A stretch of 64,000 nt of DNA from Paenibacillus tyrphae (GTDB taxonomy: Bacteria > Bacillota > Bacilli > Paenibacillales > NBRC-103111): NCBI RefSeq assembly GCF_027925525.1, contig NZ_BSDJ01000033.1, positions 32,188 through 96,187 of the forward strand, written 5' to 3'. The notes beneath the pieces were generated by a model that did not search any database, was not told the origin of the DNA, and was given only the letters and a program-made list of their open reading frames with translations. The translations under genes and the position numbers were made by a program. Shown here piece after piece: positions 41,272 to 50,714 of the stretch. How positions within the stretch are numbered: the first letter of the stretch is position 1; every line of letters starts with the position of its first letter.

Positions 41272-42453
41272 TTACCGGACGTGCTCCAGTTGAAACTGCC
41301 CGATCGGCATGTACACTTTCGGCTTCTTGCCGCTTGGTTTCATGACCATTTCCGCGTCGCCGACGACGGCGATCGACGACTTGGACAAGCTTCCGACAGT
41401 GGCCCCGTCCATCAGGACCGCTCCTTCTCCGATGATCGCGTTGCGGGCGAAGACGCCCCGTCCAATATGCGCATTCGGCATCACGATGCAGTTGCGGAGC
41501 ACGCTGCCCCGCCCGACGTACACGTCGTGCGAGATGACCGAGCGTTCCACTTGTCCGAAAATATGGCTGTTGCCGGCGATCAGCGAATACGTGACGCGGG
41601 CCGAGGGATCGACGTAAGAATGTCCGGCTACGCAAGCGGGCGTATGCATCGGCCATGCGGCTTCGCTGCAGCGGAATCGGGGCTGCTCGCCGATCAGATC
41701 CATATGCGCTTCCCACAAGCTCTCTACGGTTCCGACATCGCGCCAATATCCTTCGTACGAGTATGCGTACAGCTTGCCTCCGGAGCGCAGCATGGCCGGT
41801 ATGACGTCTTTGCCGAAGTCCCGGGAGGACTGCGGATCGCGCGCGTCGCTATCCAGCATCCGTTTCAAATAAGACCATTTGAATATATAGATGCCCATTG
41901 ACGCGAGATTGCTTTTCGGCTGGGCCGGCTTTTCCGCAAATTCAACGATCCGTCCTCGGCTGTCCGTCCGCATAATGCCGAAGCGGGGGGCTTCCTCCCA
42001 TGCAACCGGCGTGACCGCAATTGTCGCATCGGCCCCGCTATCCTCGTGCTGCTTCAGCATCCGCCGATAATCCATCCGATATATATGATCGCCGGACAAG
42101 ATCAACACGTGCTCCGGTTCGTGCCTCTGGATGAACGCTTGATTCTTGTACACCGCATCCGCCGTGCCCGTATATTCGCTGTCCTGCGGCGGCAGCAAGG
42201 TTACGCCGTCCGCGGCGTTCGACCAGACCGCCCCGCTGCCGATATGTTCATGCAGGGACGCCGCTTGATATTGAGTCACGACACCAACCGAGCGAATCCC
42301 CGAATTTTTGCAATTGCTCAAGCCAAAATCGATGATCCGGTAAGCACCGCCGAAATGAACCGCCGGTTTCGCTTTGGATGCGGTCAACACGCCCAACCGA
42401 CGGCCTTCCCCGCCGGCAAGCAGCAAAGCTACACATGCTTGGGAATTCATCAT
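41272..42453 (-). CDS. glgC: Glucose-1-phosphate adenylyltransferase
   Basis: The 393-residue protein makes ADP-glucose for glycogen. The nucleotidyl-transferase motif LLLAGGEGRRLGVLTASKAKPAVHFGG (in part), the substrate loops YTGTADAVYKN and EFAEKPAQPKS, GYWRDVGTVESLWEAHMDL, and C-terminal left-handed beta-helix hexapeptides (VYVGRGSVLRNCIVMPNAHIG) are all present. No glgD, glgA or glgB gene adjoins it, so it may supply ADP-glucose for a stress-linked purpose such as reserve or compatible-solute synthesis. The promoter is sigma-B-like. Confidence 0.92.
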   Translation of the reverse strand: MMNSQACVALLLAGGEGRRLGVLTASKAKPAVHFGGAYRIIDFGLSNCKNSGIRSVGVVTQYQAASLHEHIGSGAVWSNAADGVTLLPPQDSEYTGTADAVYKNQAFIQRHEPEHVLILSGDHIYRMDYRRMLKQHEDSGADATIAVTPVAWEEAPRFGIMRTDSRGRIVEFAEKPAQPKSNLASMGIYIFKWSYLKRMLDSDARDPQSSRDFGKDVIPAMLRSGGKLYAYSYEGYWRDVGTVESLWEAHMDLIGEQPRFRCSEAAWPMHTPACVAGHSYVDPSARVTYSLIAGNSHIFGQVERSVISHDVYVGRGSVLRNCIVMPNAHIGRGVFARNAIIGEGAVLMDGATVGSLSKSSIAVVGDAEMVMKPSGKKPKVYMPIGQFQLEHVR

Positions 42454-42510
42454 TTCACCTGCACCTCTCTGTTGGTCTAGTGTTTCGTCGCTTTCGTCCG
42501 ATACCTATGA

Positions 42511-42536
42511 TTAACCGGGCACCCGGTCTATGAAAC
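42511..42536 (-). promoter_or_regulatory. Sigma-B-like promoter of glgC
   Basis: On the minus strand GTTTCA, 14 bp, GGTTAA: the -10 differs at one base from GGGTAA. Confidence 0.6.
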
Positions 42537-42828
42537 ATAAACTGGCAGCTTTCATAGCAGGAGCCATCGGTTTTCAAGGTGAGTCGAATGGATCGTTTGA
42601 TCTTTAGTTTTATAATTTTTTAACAAATTTATAAATTTTGCGACGGTGTCACGAAGAGCAAGGAGAGGGGAAGTTGACGGAAAATGTAAATTGCAGGAGA
42701 TGATGTCCGATCGGTACCGGAAGGCGGAGCGGAAAATCGGCGAAGGAAATGTCCGCGGTTTTGCAGACGGATTTTGAGGATTGGAGGATTGGGGGATTAG
42801 GGTAAGCAAACTTCCCCCTTATTCCCCT
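42537..42828. other. Intergenic region without a supported gene
   Basis: It is AT-rich near 42600-42650. A run of GGATTGG/GGGGATT near 42775-42800 has short purine repeats and faces a CCCCC run, a weak hairpin at most. The 85-codon open frame on the minus strand has low-complexity Ser/Pro/Arg-rich sequence and no ribosome-binding site. Confidence 0.5.
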
Positions 42829-44025
42829 TTATTTGACGACGCTTATGCATTCGTATTCGACGCAGCCCTTAACCCGGATGGTGAAAACGAACTCCGCCCC
42901 CCGGCGGCTTCCCGGCGCAAGCGCGATGTGGCCGCCCATGAGCTGCACGAGATTTTTGCAGATCGCCAGCCCCAGCCCCGTCCCGCCGTATTTGCGGGTT
43001 AAGGACGAGTCCACCTGCGTAAACGGCTGGAACAGCATGCCGCGCTTCTCCTCCGGGATGCCGATGCCCGTATCGGAGACACGGAACTCCAGCTCCAGCT
43101 GCTCTTCCGAGTGGGTTAGCACCGCGACCGAGACGTGCACGCCGCCCTGCTCGGTGAATTTGACGGCATTGCCGACCAGGTTGATCAGCACCTGCCGCAG
43201 CCGCGATTCGTCGCCGATGATGCACTCGGGGATCGCCGGATCGACATCGTACGTAAGCTCCAGCGACTTGCTGCGGCTTTCGGCGTGAAACACCTCGTAC
43301 GTTTCGATCAGACTCGTCCTCAGGTTCAGCGGCTCCTCTTTGATCTCCATCTTGCCGGACTCGATCTTGGACAGGTCCAAAATATCGTTGATGACATAGA
43401 GCAGCGCGGCGCCGCTGCGACGAATCGTATCGACGTACTCGCGCTGTTCGGCGTTCAGGTCCGTCTCCACAAGCAGATCGGCCATGGCGATGACCCCGTT
43501 CAGCGGGGTCCGGATTTCGTGGCTCATCATCGCCAAAAAATTCGCTTTGGCCATGGCCGCCTGCTCGGCCGCTTCCTTCGCCCGCTGCAGTTCCCGGGTA
43601 CGCTCGTTCAGGAGCTCGGTTTGCTGCTGCAGTTTTTTTTGCGCCAAATAGATGCTGACGAAGCCTTCGATCTTCGACTTCAGCGTGCGCGGCACGAACG
43701 GCTTCACAATATAGTCGATTGCGCCGACGGAATATGCCGTGAACGCCTGATCCTGCTCGTCCGGAGCCGCGGTGATGAAGATGATCGGCACCGCCCGCGT
43801 TTTTTCGCGCGATTTGATCCACTGGGCCGTCTCGAACCCGTCCATCCCCGGCATGTGCACATCGAGTACGATGACGGCGAATTCGTGCCTGAGCAGACAG
43901 CGCAGCGCCTCCTCCCCGGAGGTCGCCTTCTCCAGAATATAGTTCTGGTCCTCCAGCACCGCCTCAAGCGCAAGCAGGTTCTCCGGTTGATCGTCCACCA
44001 GCAAGATGCGGATCGGCACATCCAT
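42829..44025 (-). CDS. Response-regulator/histidine-kinase hybrid (REC-HisKA-HATPase)
   Basis: The 398-residue soluble protein has an N-terminal receiver (ILLVDDQPEN, Asp55 in VLDVHMPGMDG, KPF), a coiled coil, HisKA with MMSHEIRTPLNG (His169), and a HATPase domain with N box LINLVGNAVKFT, DTGIGIP and GTGLGLAICKNL. It lacks a membrane or sensory domain, so its input must come through phosphorylation of its own receiver, probably by the 1216-residue hybrid kinase in the same operon. It is the last gene, 12 bp after cheR. Confidence 0.9.
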   Translation of the reverse strand: MDVPIRILLVDDQPENLLALEAVLEDQNYILEKATSGEEALRCLLRHEFAVIVLDVHMPGMDGFETAQWIKSREKTRAVPIIFITAAPDEQDQAFTAYSVGAIDYIVKPFVPRTLKSKIEGFVSIYLAQKKLQQQTELLNERTRELQRAKEAAEQAAMAKANFLAMMSHEIRTPLNGVIAMADLLVETDLNAEQREYVDTIRRSGAALLYVINDILDLSKIESGKMEIKEEPLNLRTSLIETYEVFHAESRSKSLELTYDVDPAIPECIIGDESRLRQVLINLVGNAVKFTEQGGVHVSVAVLTHSEEQLELEFRVSDTGIGIPEEKRGMLFQPFTQVDSSLTRKYGGTGLGLAICKNLVQLMGGHIALAPGSRRGAEFVFTIRVKGCVEYECISVVK

Positions 44026-44037
44026 ACAAACCTCACC

Positions 44038-44958
44038 TCATTCAATCTTGCGAAATATTTTCTCCTGCGGATCCAGCGTCTCGTAATGCCCCGCATGCTT
44101 CGTAAACGTAATCGACTCCTTATGCCCCAAGACGAGAATCCCCTGCGGGCACAAGCTTTCGTAGAACAGATCGTGCGCATGATTTTGCAAGATCGAGTCG
44201 AAATAAATCATGACATTGCGGCAAAAGATGACGTGAAACTCGTTAAACGACCGGTCCGTCACCAGGTTATGCTGTGCAAAAACGATCCGCTCCCGCAAAA
44301 AAGGATGAAACACGGCCACATTCCCGGATGCGCCGTAATACCCCGAGAACGCATCCTTGCCTCCGGACAGCATGTAATTTTTGGTGTATTCCTGCATTTT
44401 CTTGAGCGGGTAAGCGGCACGCTCCGCCACATGCAGCACCTCTTCGTTAAGGTCGGTCGCATAGATGCGCGCCCGGTCGTACAGCCCTTCCTCGTATAGC
44501 AAAATGGCGGTGGAGTATACCTCCTCCCCCGTCGAACAGCCCGCATGCCAGATGCGGAAGGAAGGCAGCTCCCGCAGCAGCGGCACGACCCGCTCCCGGA
44601 ACGCCGCGAACAAGCTCGGGTCCCGGTACATCTCGGTCACGTGAATGACCAGATCGTCCACCAGACGCTCCGCGCAGCTCCGATCGTGCAGCACCCGCTC
44701 CTGCAGGCCGGATACGGTGATCAGCTTCTCCGCGTAGACACGGTGCCAGATGCGCCGGCGGACGGACGGATACGCGTAATTGCGGAAGTCGAAGCCGTAC
44801 AGCCGGTACAGCCCCTCCAGCAGCAAAGCGATCTCGATGCGCTCCCGTTCCTCTTCTTCCCGGGTGCCCCGGCCTCCGTCCGCCTCCGAATAGACGGAGC
44901 CGAGCTTGCGCAGCACCCTCAAGTCCCCGGACTTTTGATCGTACAATCCGCCGCTCAT
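44038..44958 (-). CDS. CheR-type protein-glutamate methyltransferase
   Basis: The 306-residue protein has the CheR N-terminal helical domain (GFDFRNYAYPSVRRRIWHRV, LVIHVTEMYRDPSLFAAFRE) and SAM-binding domain (FRIWHAGCSTGEEVYSTAILLYE, IYATDLNEEVLHVAERAAYP, FHVIFCRNVMIYFD). The ATG at 44958 overlaps the kinase stop by four bases; upstream in-frame codons belong to the kinase gene. CheR methylates glutamates of chemoreceptors; here no receptor is present, so it may modify the 4HB-type sensory kinase next to it or another cytosolic target. Confidence 0.88.
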   Translation of the reverse strand: MSGGLYDQKSGDLRVLRKLGSVYSEADGGRGTREEEERERIEIALLLEGLYRLYGFDFRNYAYPSVRRRIWHRVYAEKLITVSGLQERVLHDRSCAERLVDDLVIHVTEMYRDPSLFAAFRERVVPLLRELPSFRIWHAGCSTGEEVYSTAILLYEEGLYDRARIYATDLNEEVLHVAERAAYPLKKMQEYTKNYMLSGGKDAFSGYYGASGNVAVFHPFLRERIVFAQHNLVTDRSFNEFHVIFCRNVMIYFDSILQNHAHDLFYESLCPQGILVLGHKESITFTKHAGHYETLDPQEKIFRKIE

Positions 44959-47900
44959 TTGTATAACCATACCCGCATAAGCGAGAGAAGCTGCTCGGTA
45001 TGCACCGGCTTGGTAATATAATCGGAGGCTCCGGCTTGAATGCATTTCTCGCGGTCGTCCTTCATCGCCTTGGCCGTCAGGGCGATAATCGGCAGCCGGT
45101 CGAATCGCTCATCGCCGCGGATGACGCGCATCGCCTCGTAGCCGTCCATCTCCGGCATCATGATGTCCATCAGCACGAGATCGAAGTCCGGCTCCCGTTC
45201 GAGCGAATCGAGCGCCTGCCTGCCGGTCTCGGCGAACGCCACCTGCATGCCGAGGCCTTCGAGCAGATTAGATAGCGCGAACACGTTGCGGATGTCATCG
45301 TCGACGAGCAGCACCTTTTTGCCCTTGAATACCGTTTCGATGCTGTGCAGCTTCTGCAGCACCTGCTGCTTCTCTTCCGGCAGGTTCTCCTCGACCCGGT
45401 GCAGGAACAGCGACGTCTCGTCAAGCAGCCGCTCCGGCGACTTCACATCCTTGATGATGATCGATTCCGCATATTTCTTCAAACGCAGCTGCTCTTTCTT
45501 ATCGAGCGTCTTGCCGGTATAAATCACAATCGGCAGCCGCCGCAGCCCCTCATCCGCTTTGATCCGGTCGAGCAGCTCGTAGACGGACGGCTCCGTCATT
45601 CCGTAATCGAGCACCATGCAGTCGAACGGCTGCGCCGCCAGCACCTCAAGCGCCTCCTCACCACCCGCGACGGCCGTAATACGGACGTCGTCATGAGCGA
45701 TCAGGTTCACCAAGCTCTCGCGCTGCTCTTCGTCCGGCTCTACAATGAGCAGATTGCGCAGGTCACGGTTCAGGAACGATAAAATATGTGTAAACGCCTG
45801 CTCCAAATGCTCTTTGCCGGATGGCTTGCGCAGCCAGGCGATCGCTCCCATCGACAGCCCCTGATGCACCTCGTCTACGACGGAAATGACATGTACCGGA
45901 ATATGGCGGGTGGAAGCGTCGTTCTTGAGCTGCACGAGCACGGACCAGCCGTCCATGACCGGCAGTTGGATATCGAGCAGAATCGCATCGGGCTGAAGGG
46001 TCTTGGCGAGCTGAAGTCCCTTATCCCCCTGCAGCGCGACGACCGCCTTGAAGCCCCGGCTCCGCGCCATGTCCAGCAGGATTGCGGCAAAATGCGCATC
46101 GTCCTCGATAATCAGCAGCACCCGGTCGCCTTCCGCAATGCTGTCGCGGTCGTCCGCGAAGGCAGTCACCGGCATTGCGCCGCTTTCGGCCGCTTGTGCG
46201 AGCGACAGCGGCGAAGGCAGCGGCCACCTATCCGGGGCCTCCGCCGAGGGCGGCATAGCGGCTGACGCCGCTTCGGCCGCGCCGGACGCCAGCCGCGCGT
46301 CGTGTGGCAAGTACAGCGTAAACCGGCTGCCGCGGCCCTCCTCGCTCTCCAGCTCGATCGTTCCGCCGAGCAGCGAAGCCAGTTGCCTGCTGATCGAGAG
46401 GCCGAGTCCCGTCCCGCCGTACTTGCGACTCGTCGTTCCGTCCGCCTGCTGGAACGCTTCGAAGATTAACTGCTGCTTATCGGGAGAAATCCCGATGCCC
46501 GTATCCTCGACCTCGAAGGCAACCATCGGCCGAGGTTCCGCGAGCTGCCGAATGGCGAGGCGCACGCTCCCGGAATGCGTGAACTTGAAGGCGTTGGACA
46601 GCAAATTTTTCAAAATTTGCTTCAGCCGTCCGCTGTCCGTTTGAATCTGTCCCGGCGTCTCGCCGCCGAAATCCACCTCGAAGGACAGCCCTTTGGACCG
46701 GGCAATCGGTCTGAACGCTTTTCTCATCGATTCGGCCGTCTCCAGCAAGCAGACCGTCTCCTCATGCAGCTCCATCCGGCCGGATTCGACCTTGGCCAAA
46801 TCGAGCACATCGTCGATCAGCTTAAGCAAGTCGCAGCCGGACGAGTAGATCGTCTCGGCGTACTCCACCTGCTTGCCCGTCAAGTTGCGCTCCTTGTTCT
46901 CTTTCAGCAGTTGGGAAAGGATCAGCAAGCTGTTGAGCGGCGTCCGCAGCTCGTGCGACATGTTCGCCAGAAATTCCGATTTGTACCTAGAAGCCAACGC
47001 CAGCTCAAGCGTCTGCTTCTCCAGCTTCTCCTTGGCCAGCTCGATCTGACGATTGATCTCCTCCGTCTCCCGGACTTGCTCTTCCAGCTCCGCGGTCTTG
47101 CGGACCAGGGCATCATTGCTCTGCTCCAGCTCCTCCTGCTGCCGCTGCAGTTGCTCCTCCGACGCCCGCAGCGCCCGCGTCTGCTCCTCAAGCTTCTCAT
47201 TGGAAGCCTTGAGCTCATCCTGCTGGGACAGCAGCTCCTCCGACTGGGTCTGCAATTCGTCGGTCAGCGCCTGATGAATCCGCAGCAACTCCTCGATCCT
47301 CAGTCGTCCCATTAAGGCGTTCAGCGTCACGCCCAAGTTCTCGCTCGTCTGCTCGATTAGCTTCTGCTCCAGCTCCGAGAACGTCTTCAGCGACACCAGC
47401 TCGAACACCGCGATCACTTCGTCGTCGTACTCGACCGGCTGAACCGTTAGCGTCAGCGGCTCCAGCTCGCCGAAGGCGGAACGGATTCCGCCGTATTCTC
47501 CGACGACGCCTTCGACCGTGATCGGCTTGCCGTCCTTCGCGCACTGTCCGACGAGCCCTTCTCCGAGCGGAAGCTCGGCAGCGGCCGTGCTTTCCGAACG
47601 GGCGTATGTGCCGGCAAGCAACAGCTTGTTGCCGTTCGGCGTCTGCTTCAGCACATAGAGCGCCCCGTTCTGCGCGCCGACGGTCCGGGCCAACTCGCCG
47701 ATGAACGTTTGCGCCATCTCCTCGACCTTCCGCGAATCCTCCAGCATCGCATACATATGCGCGATCTGCGTTTGCAGCCACAGCATGTCTTCATTCATTC
47801 TATGCAGCGCCCGCTCGCTTGCCGTTGCTTGCTCCAGATCGTCCGCCAGCCGATTGAACACACCCGCAAGCTGGCCGAATTCGTCATTGGACGTAATGGG

Positions 47901-48605
47901 CACCCGGTAAGCCGCTTCCCCCCATTTCCCGTTCGCAAAATTCGTAAGCATCGCCGAGAGAATGTTCAGCCCCCGGCTAAACCCGAGCACGATCCACAGC
48001 ACAATCGCCACGCTCAGCAGCAAGCCGACCAGCGTCAGCAGCCCGGTATACGTCAACGTCTGTTGGTTGTCACTCAGCGCCTGCGTGATAGCCGCATCCA
48101 TCGCTTCATTGTGGAAATTCGTCAAATTGCCCATGCTGCTCGTAAAATTATCCTGCAGCTCAATCCCCACGTTCGTGCGAAGCGCGTTGGCCTCCGCTTG
48201 TTTGCCGCTTTGGTTCAGACGGACGACTTGGTCCTTAAAGTCCAAGAAGCGTTTGCCGTGCAGCAGAACTTCGTCGGCCAGCTCCCGTTCCTTCCCTTCC
48301 TTGGAAAAGTTGTCAATCTGCTGAAGGCCTTGCATGACCTTGCTGCTGACCGTCTTGACGACTTCGGCATTCTTCTTATCGCTGTCGGCCGAGTCGATCA
48401 AGAGCAAATTCACGATGCCCTTGGCAAGCTCCGCCGCGTCATTTCGCACCTGCGTACTGATTCGTACTTTCTGATACCGGTTCTCATAAATTTCCTTAAT
48501 ACTGGAATCCGTGCCTGTCAGCCGGTTCAGGCCGACGCCCGCCAAAGCAAAAATCAGCACCAGCAGGATGCCGAATCCCATAAACAGCTTCGTCTTCATC
48601 TTCAT
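44955..48605 (-). CDS. Large membrane hybrid histidine kinase with three receiver domains
   Basis: The 1216-residue protein has, in order: TM1 (about 7-28), a four-helix-bundle extracellular sensor (30-185), TM2 (187-210), HAMP (210-265), GAF (about 285-440), a long glutamine/glutamate-rich coiled coil (440-540), HisKA (SHELRTPLNSLLIL), HATPase (LLSNAFKFTHSG, DTGIGIS, GTGLGLSISRQL), then three receivers (IIEDDAHFAA with LLDIQLPVMDG; IVEPDEEQRES with MVLDYGMTEPS; LVDDDIRNVFAL with LMDIMMPEMDGYEAM). It matches the multi-REC kinases that drive complex phosphorelays. It is second in an operon with PP2C, CheR and REC-kinase genes. Confidence 0.92.
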   Translation of the reverse strand: MKMKTKLFMGFGILLVLIFALAGVGLNRLTGTDSSIKEIYENRYQKVRISTQVRNDAAELAKGIVNLLLIDSADSDKKNAEVVKTVSSKVMQGLQQIDNFSKEGKERELADEVLLHGKRFLDFKDQVVRLNQSGKQAEANALRTNVGIELQDNFTSSMGNLTNFHNEAMDAAITQALSDNQQTLTYTGLLTLVGLLLSVAIVLWIVLGFSRGLNILSAMLTNFANGKWGEAAYRVPITSNDEFGQLAGVFNRLADDLEQATASERALHRMNEDMLWLQTQIAHMYAMLEDSRKVEEMAQTFIGELARTVGAQNGALYVLKQTPNGNKLLLAGTYARSESTAAAELPLGEGLVGQCAKDGKPITVEGVVGEYGGIRSAFGELEPLTLTVQPVEYDDEVIAVFELVSLKTFSELEQKLIEQTSENLGVTLNALMGRLRIEELLRIHQALTDELQTQSEELLSQQDELKASNEKLEEQTRALRASEEQLQRQQEELEQSNDALVRKTAELEEQVRETEEINRQIELAKEKLEKQTLELALASRYKSEFLANMSHELRTPLNSLLILSQLLKENKERNLTGKQVEYAETIYSSGCDLLKLIDDVLDLAKVESGRMELHEETVCLLETAESMRKAFRPIARSKGLSFEVDFGGETPGQIQTDSGRLKQILKNLLSNAFKFTHSGSVRLAIRQLAEPRPMVAFEVEDTGIGISPDKQQLIFEAFQQADGTTSRKYGGTGLGLSISRQLASLLGGTIELESEEGRGSRFTLYLPHDARLASGAAEAASAAMPPSAEAPDRWPLPSPLSLAQAAESGAMPVTAFADDRDSIAEGDRVLLIIEDDAHFAAILLDMARSRGFKAVVALQGDKGLQLAKTLQPDAILLDIQLPVMDGWSVLVQLKNDASTRHIPVHVISVVDEVHQGLSMGAIAWLRKPSGKEHLEQAFTHILSFLNRDLRNLLIVEPDEEQRESLVNLIAHDDVRITAVAGGEEALEVLAAQPFDCMVLDYGMTEPSVYELLDRIKADEGLRRLPIVIYTGKTLDKKEQLRLKKYAESIIIKDVKSPERLLDETSLFLHRVEENLPEEKQQVLQKLHSIETVFKGKKVLLVDDDIRNVFALSNLLEGLGMQVAFAETGRQALDSLEREPDFDLVLMDIMMPEMDGYEAMRVIRGDERFDRLPIIALTAKAMKDDREKCIQAGASDYITKPVHTEQLLSLMRVWLYK

Positions 48606-48669
48606 CAGTTCATTCCCTCTCCCGTCCCTTTCTCCCTCTCTTCGTATTATCTTTATTCATGGCCGCCAT

Positions 48670-49827
48670 CTACGTAGCGGTGATCAGCACCATGCAAATA
48701 TCGTCGCTTTGCGCCTCCCTTACATCCTGCGGCAGCAGGGTCTCGACCAGGCATTCGGGGCTGGGCGCCTGATGAATGCAGCTTTGCAGACGCAGCGCCA
48801 GCAGATCCGACTCCGCCGCGTCCTCCGGGTAAGCGTCCGGCAGCGGCAGCGCCTCCAATAGCCCATCCGTATACAAGGCGATCCGGATCGGCTGCTCATA
48901 GGTGAAGATGCTCTTCGTAATCTCCATCTGATCGAAGAAGCCGACGGCGCAGCTTCCCTGATTGAGCGCCACCGGCGCTTTTCCCTCTTCAAAAAGAAAC
49001 CCGGGCGGATGGCCCGCATTCACATATTCGATCGTCTTCGTCTGGGTATCGATCAGCAAATAAATCGCCGTAAAATAATAGCTGACCGACGGATTTTTAT
49101 GATTGAGCTGGTTCATGTACCGGTTCAGCTCCGTCACGACGAACTCCGGCGAGACGAAGCGCGTGATCGTGTCCTGCATGACCGAGGAAATGAACATGCA
49201 CACCAGCGAAGATGAAATCCCGTGACCCATAATGTCCAGGATGATGACGCCGTGCCGGTCCTCGTCAATCCGGTACCATGCGTAAAAATCACCCGCCAGC
49301 TCGAACGACGGGTAATACGCGGCGCTGATTTCCAGCCGGTCCTTCTTCAGGGGCGGGCTGAGCACGCTGCCCTGCACTTGTCTGGCCAGCTCCAGCTCCT
49401 CGCGGATACGGGCATCGTTCTCCTTGTGCCAATCCTTCTCGTATTTGAGGCGCAGCGCCGAACGAATCCGCGCGATCAGCTCGATTTTGTTCACCGGCTT
49501 CATCACGTAATCCATCGCCCCGGCCTCCATCGCCTCCGCCAGCTTGTTGGAATCACCAAGCGCCGTCACGATAATCACCGGGATATCCTTGAGGCGCTCA
49601 TCCTGCTGAATGCGACGGCACGCTTCGATCCCGTCCATCTCCGGCATCATCATATCCATCAGGATCAAGTCGACCGGCACCTTGCCTCCGTCCGCATACT
49701 CGGTGAGCCGCTGCATCATTTCCACCGCCGAAGAGGCTTTCCAGAACGAGTCGTATCCTGCGCTTTTCAATATTTTTTCGATCACAATGAGATTGACCGG
49801 GTTGTCGTCCACGATGGCAATGTTCAT
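48670..49827 (-). CDS. Receiver-PP2C (RsbU/SpoIIE-type) phosphatase
   Basis: The 385-residue protein has an N-terminal receiver (AIVDDNPVN, Asp58 in LMDMMMPEMDG, KPVNKIELIAR) and a C-terminal SpoIIE/PP2C domain (LELARQVQGSVLSPP, FELAGDFYAWYRID, VIILDIMGHGISSSLVC, VNAGHPPGFLFEEG, IALYTDGLLEA, SDDICMVLI). RsbU/RsbP-like enzymes dephosphorylate RsbV and so turn on sigma-B. This is the only such phosphatase in the window and a good candidate to act on RsbV at 28370, on the second STAS protein at 39447, or on both. It starts the four-gene signalling operon. Confidence 0.9.
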   Translation of the reverse strand: MNIAIVDDNPVNLIVIEKILKSAGYDSFWKASSAVEMMQRLTEYADGGKVPVDLILMDMMMPEMDGIEACRRIQQDERLKDIPVIIVTALGDSNKLAEAMEAGAMDYVMKPVNKIELIARIRSALRLKYEKDWHKENDARIREELELARQVQGSVLSPPLKKDRLEISAAYYPSFELAGDFYAWYRIDEDRHGVIILDIMGHGISSSLVCMFISSVMQDTITRFVSPEFVVTELNRYMNQLNHKNPSVSYYFTAIYLLIDTQTKTIEYVNAGHPPGFLFEEGKAPVALNQGSCAVGFFDQMEITKSIFTYEQPIRIALYTDGLLEALPLPDAYPEDAAESDLLALRLQSCIHQAPSPECLVETLLPQDVREAQSDDICMVLITAT

Positions 49828-49893
49828 ACCTTATTCGTCTCTCCCTTGTCCGTGTACATCCTTTGCCCTCAATGGCAAAGGTCCGTTCTTACC

Positions 49894-49921
49894 ATTATAG
49901 CTTTTTTTTAAGCTTAATTAA
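49894..49921 (-). promoter_or_regulatory. Sigma-A promoter of the signalling operon
   Basis: On the minus strand TTAATT, 16 bp, TATAAT. A small hairpin, CTTTGCC with GGCAAAG, lies in the leader at 49861-49880. Confidence 0.6.
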
Positions 49922-49955
49922 CCGAAAACGGAACGTTTGAATCAGCCCGAGAATT

Positions 49956-49980
49956 GTTTCGGTCCAGAAAATCCGGGTTA
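49956..49980 (+). promoter_or_regulatory. Sigma-B-like promoter of the YflT-like gene
   Basis: GTTTCG, 13 bp, GGGTTA: one mismatch per box to the GTTTCA/GGGTAA form. It lies 104 bp before the start codon. Confidence 0.5.
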
Positions 49981-50083
49981 ATGAAGCATAAGCCGGACCG
50001 ATCCGGACGGCTGGCCAACTCCATGGCAGACATGCCCGGAAGTCCGGACGCATGATCTGAACCGATTCGAGGAGGGACGACTC

Positions 50084-50539
50084 ATGAGGACAAAAGTGAA
50101 GCTGGTAGAAGGTGAAGAGTACGCCATCCGCGCCATTCGGGGCTTTCGTGAGGAAGGCCATTCCCTAAATGAAATTTATGTGCTGGCGCATGACGATGAC
50201 CGGACCGAAGGGCTCAGCCGCTTGACCGATACGAATACGATCGGCGTGATGGAGGAAGGGATGGCGACTGCCTTCGCCAACCTGTTCCGCTCCCGCGGCG
50301 ATCAGCTCCGGGCGAAGATGGAATCGCTCGGCATCTCCGCACTGGAGGCGGAGCGGTACGAGAGGGAACTGGACAAGGGGCGCATTATGGTGCTCGTCTG
50401 GTACGAGGACGATACCCGCACCTTCGAGCGGACGGACGAAGACCTGGTCCGCCGCCGCGAGCACCCCGAGGACGTGGCGATTCCTCCGATAGGCGGCATA
50501 TACATGTCGGGTCCGGGCGGCCCGGGCGGCATCGTGTAG
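50084..50539 (+). CDS. YflT-like general stress protein with glycine-rich tail
   Basis: The 151-residue protein aligns over its first 105 residues with the YflT-like protein at 40890: LVEGEEYAIRAIRGFREEG, IYVLAHDDDRTEGLSRL, GVMEEGMATAFANLFRSRG and LGISALEAERYERELDKGRIMVLV. The C-terminal 35 residues add a charged linker and a Pro/Gly tail (PPIGGIYMSGPGGPGGIV). The start follows GAGGAGGGA. The sigma-B-like promoter agrees with stress induction. Confidence 0.8.
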   Translation: MRTKVKLVEGEEYAIRAIRGFREEGHSLNEIYVLAHDDDRTEGLSRLTDTNTIGVMEEGMATAFANLFRSRGDQLRAKMESLGISALEAERYERELDKGRIMVLVWYEDDTRTFERTDEDLVRRREHPEDVAIPPIGGIYMSGPGGPGGIV

Positions 50540-50641
50540 AGCTCTTGTTGGCTGTCACGGAAGGCCTGAAGCTCCCCCCGCTTGAGGCAAGCCGTTTCTG
50601 ACCGGGGCCGACGGGCACTGAACGTTTCCGCCCAAACCAAA

Positions 50642-50692
50642 AAGCACCTCGATCCTTTTGCGGGTCTCAAGGTGCTTCTTTATCTTTTTTGG
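50642..50692. terminator. Bidirectional terminator between the YflT-like gene and comQ
   Basis: AAGCACCT and AGGTGCTT close a long loop containing GATCC/GGTC. Plus-strand tail CTTTATCTTTTTT, minus-strand tail TTTTTGG. Confidence 0.78.
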
Positions 50693-50714
50693 GGCTGGGT
50701 GAAAGGACCGGCCG

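Noticed and set aside
42552..42809. 85-codon minus-strand frame upstream of glgC
   Set aside because: Low-complexity sequence and no start signal; treated as non-coding.
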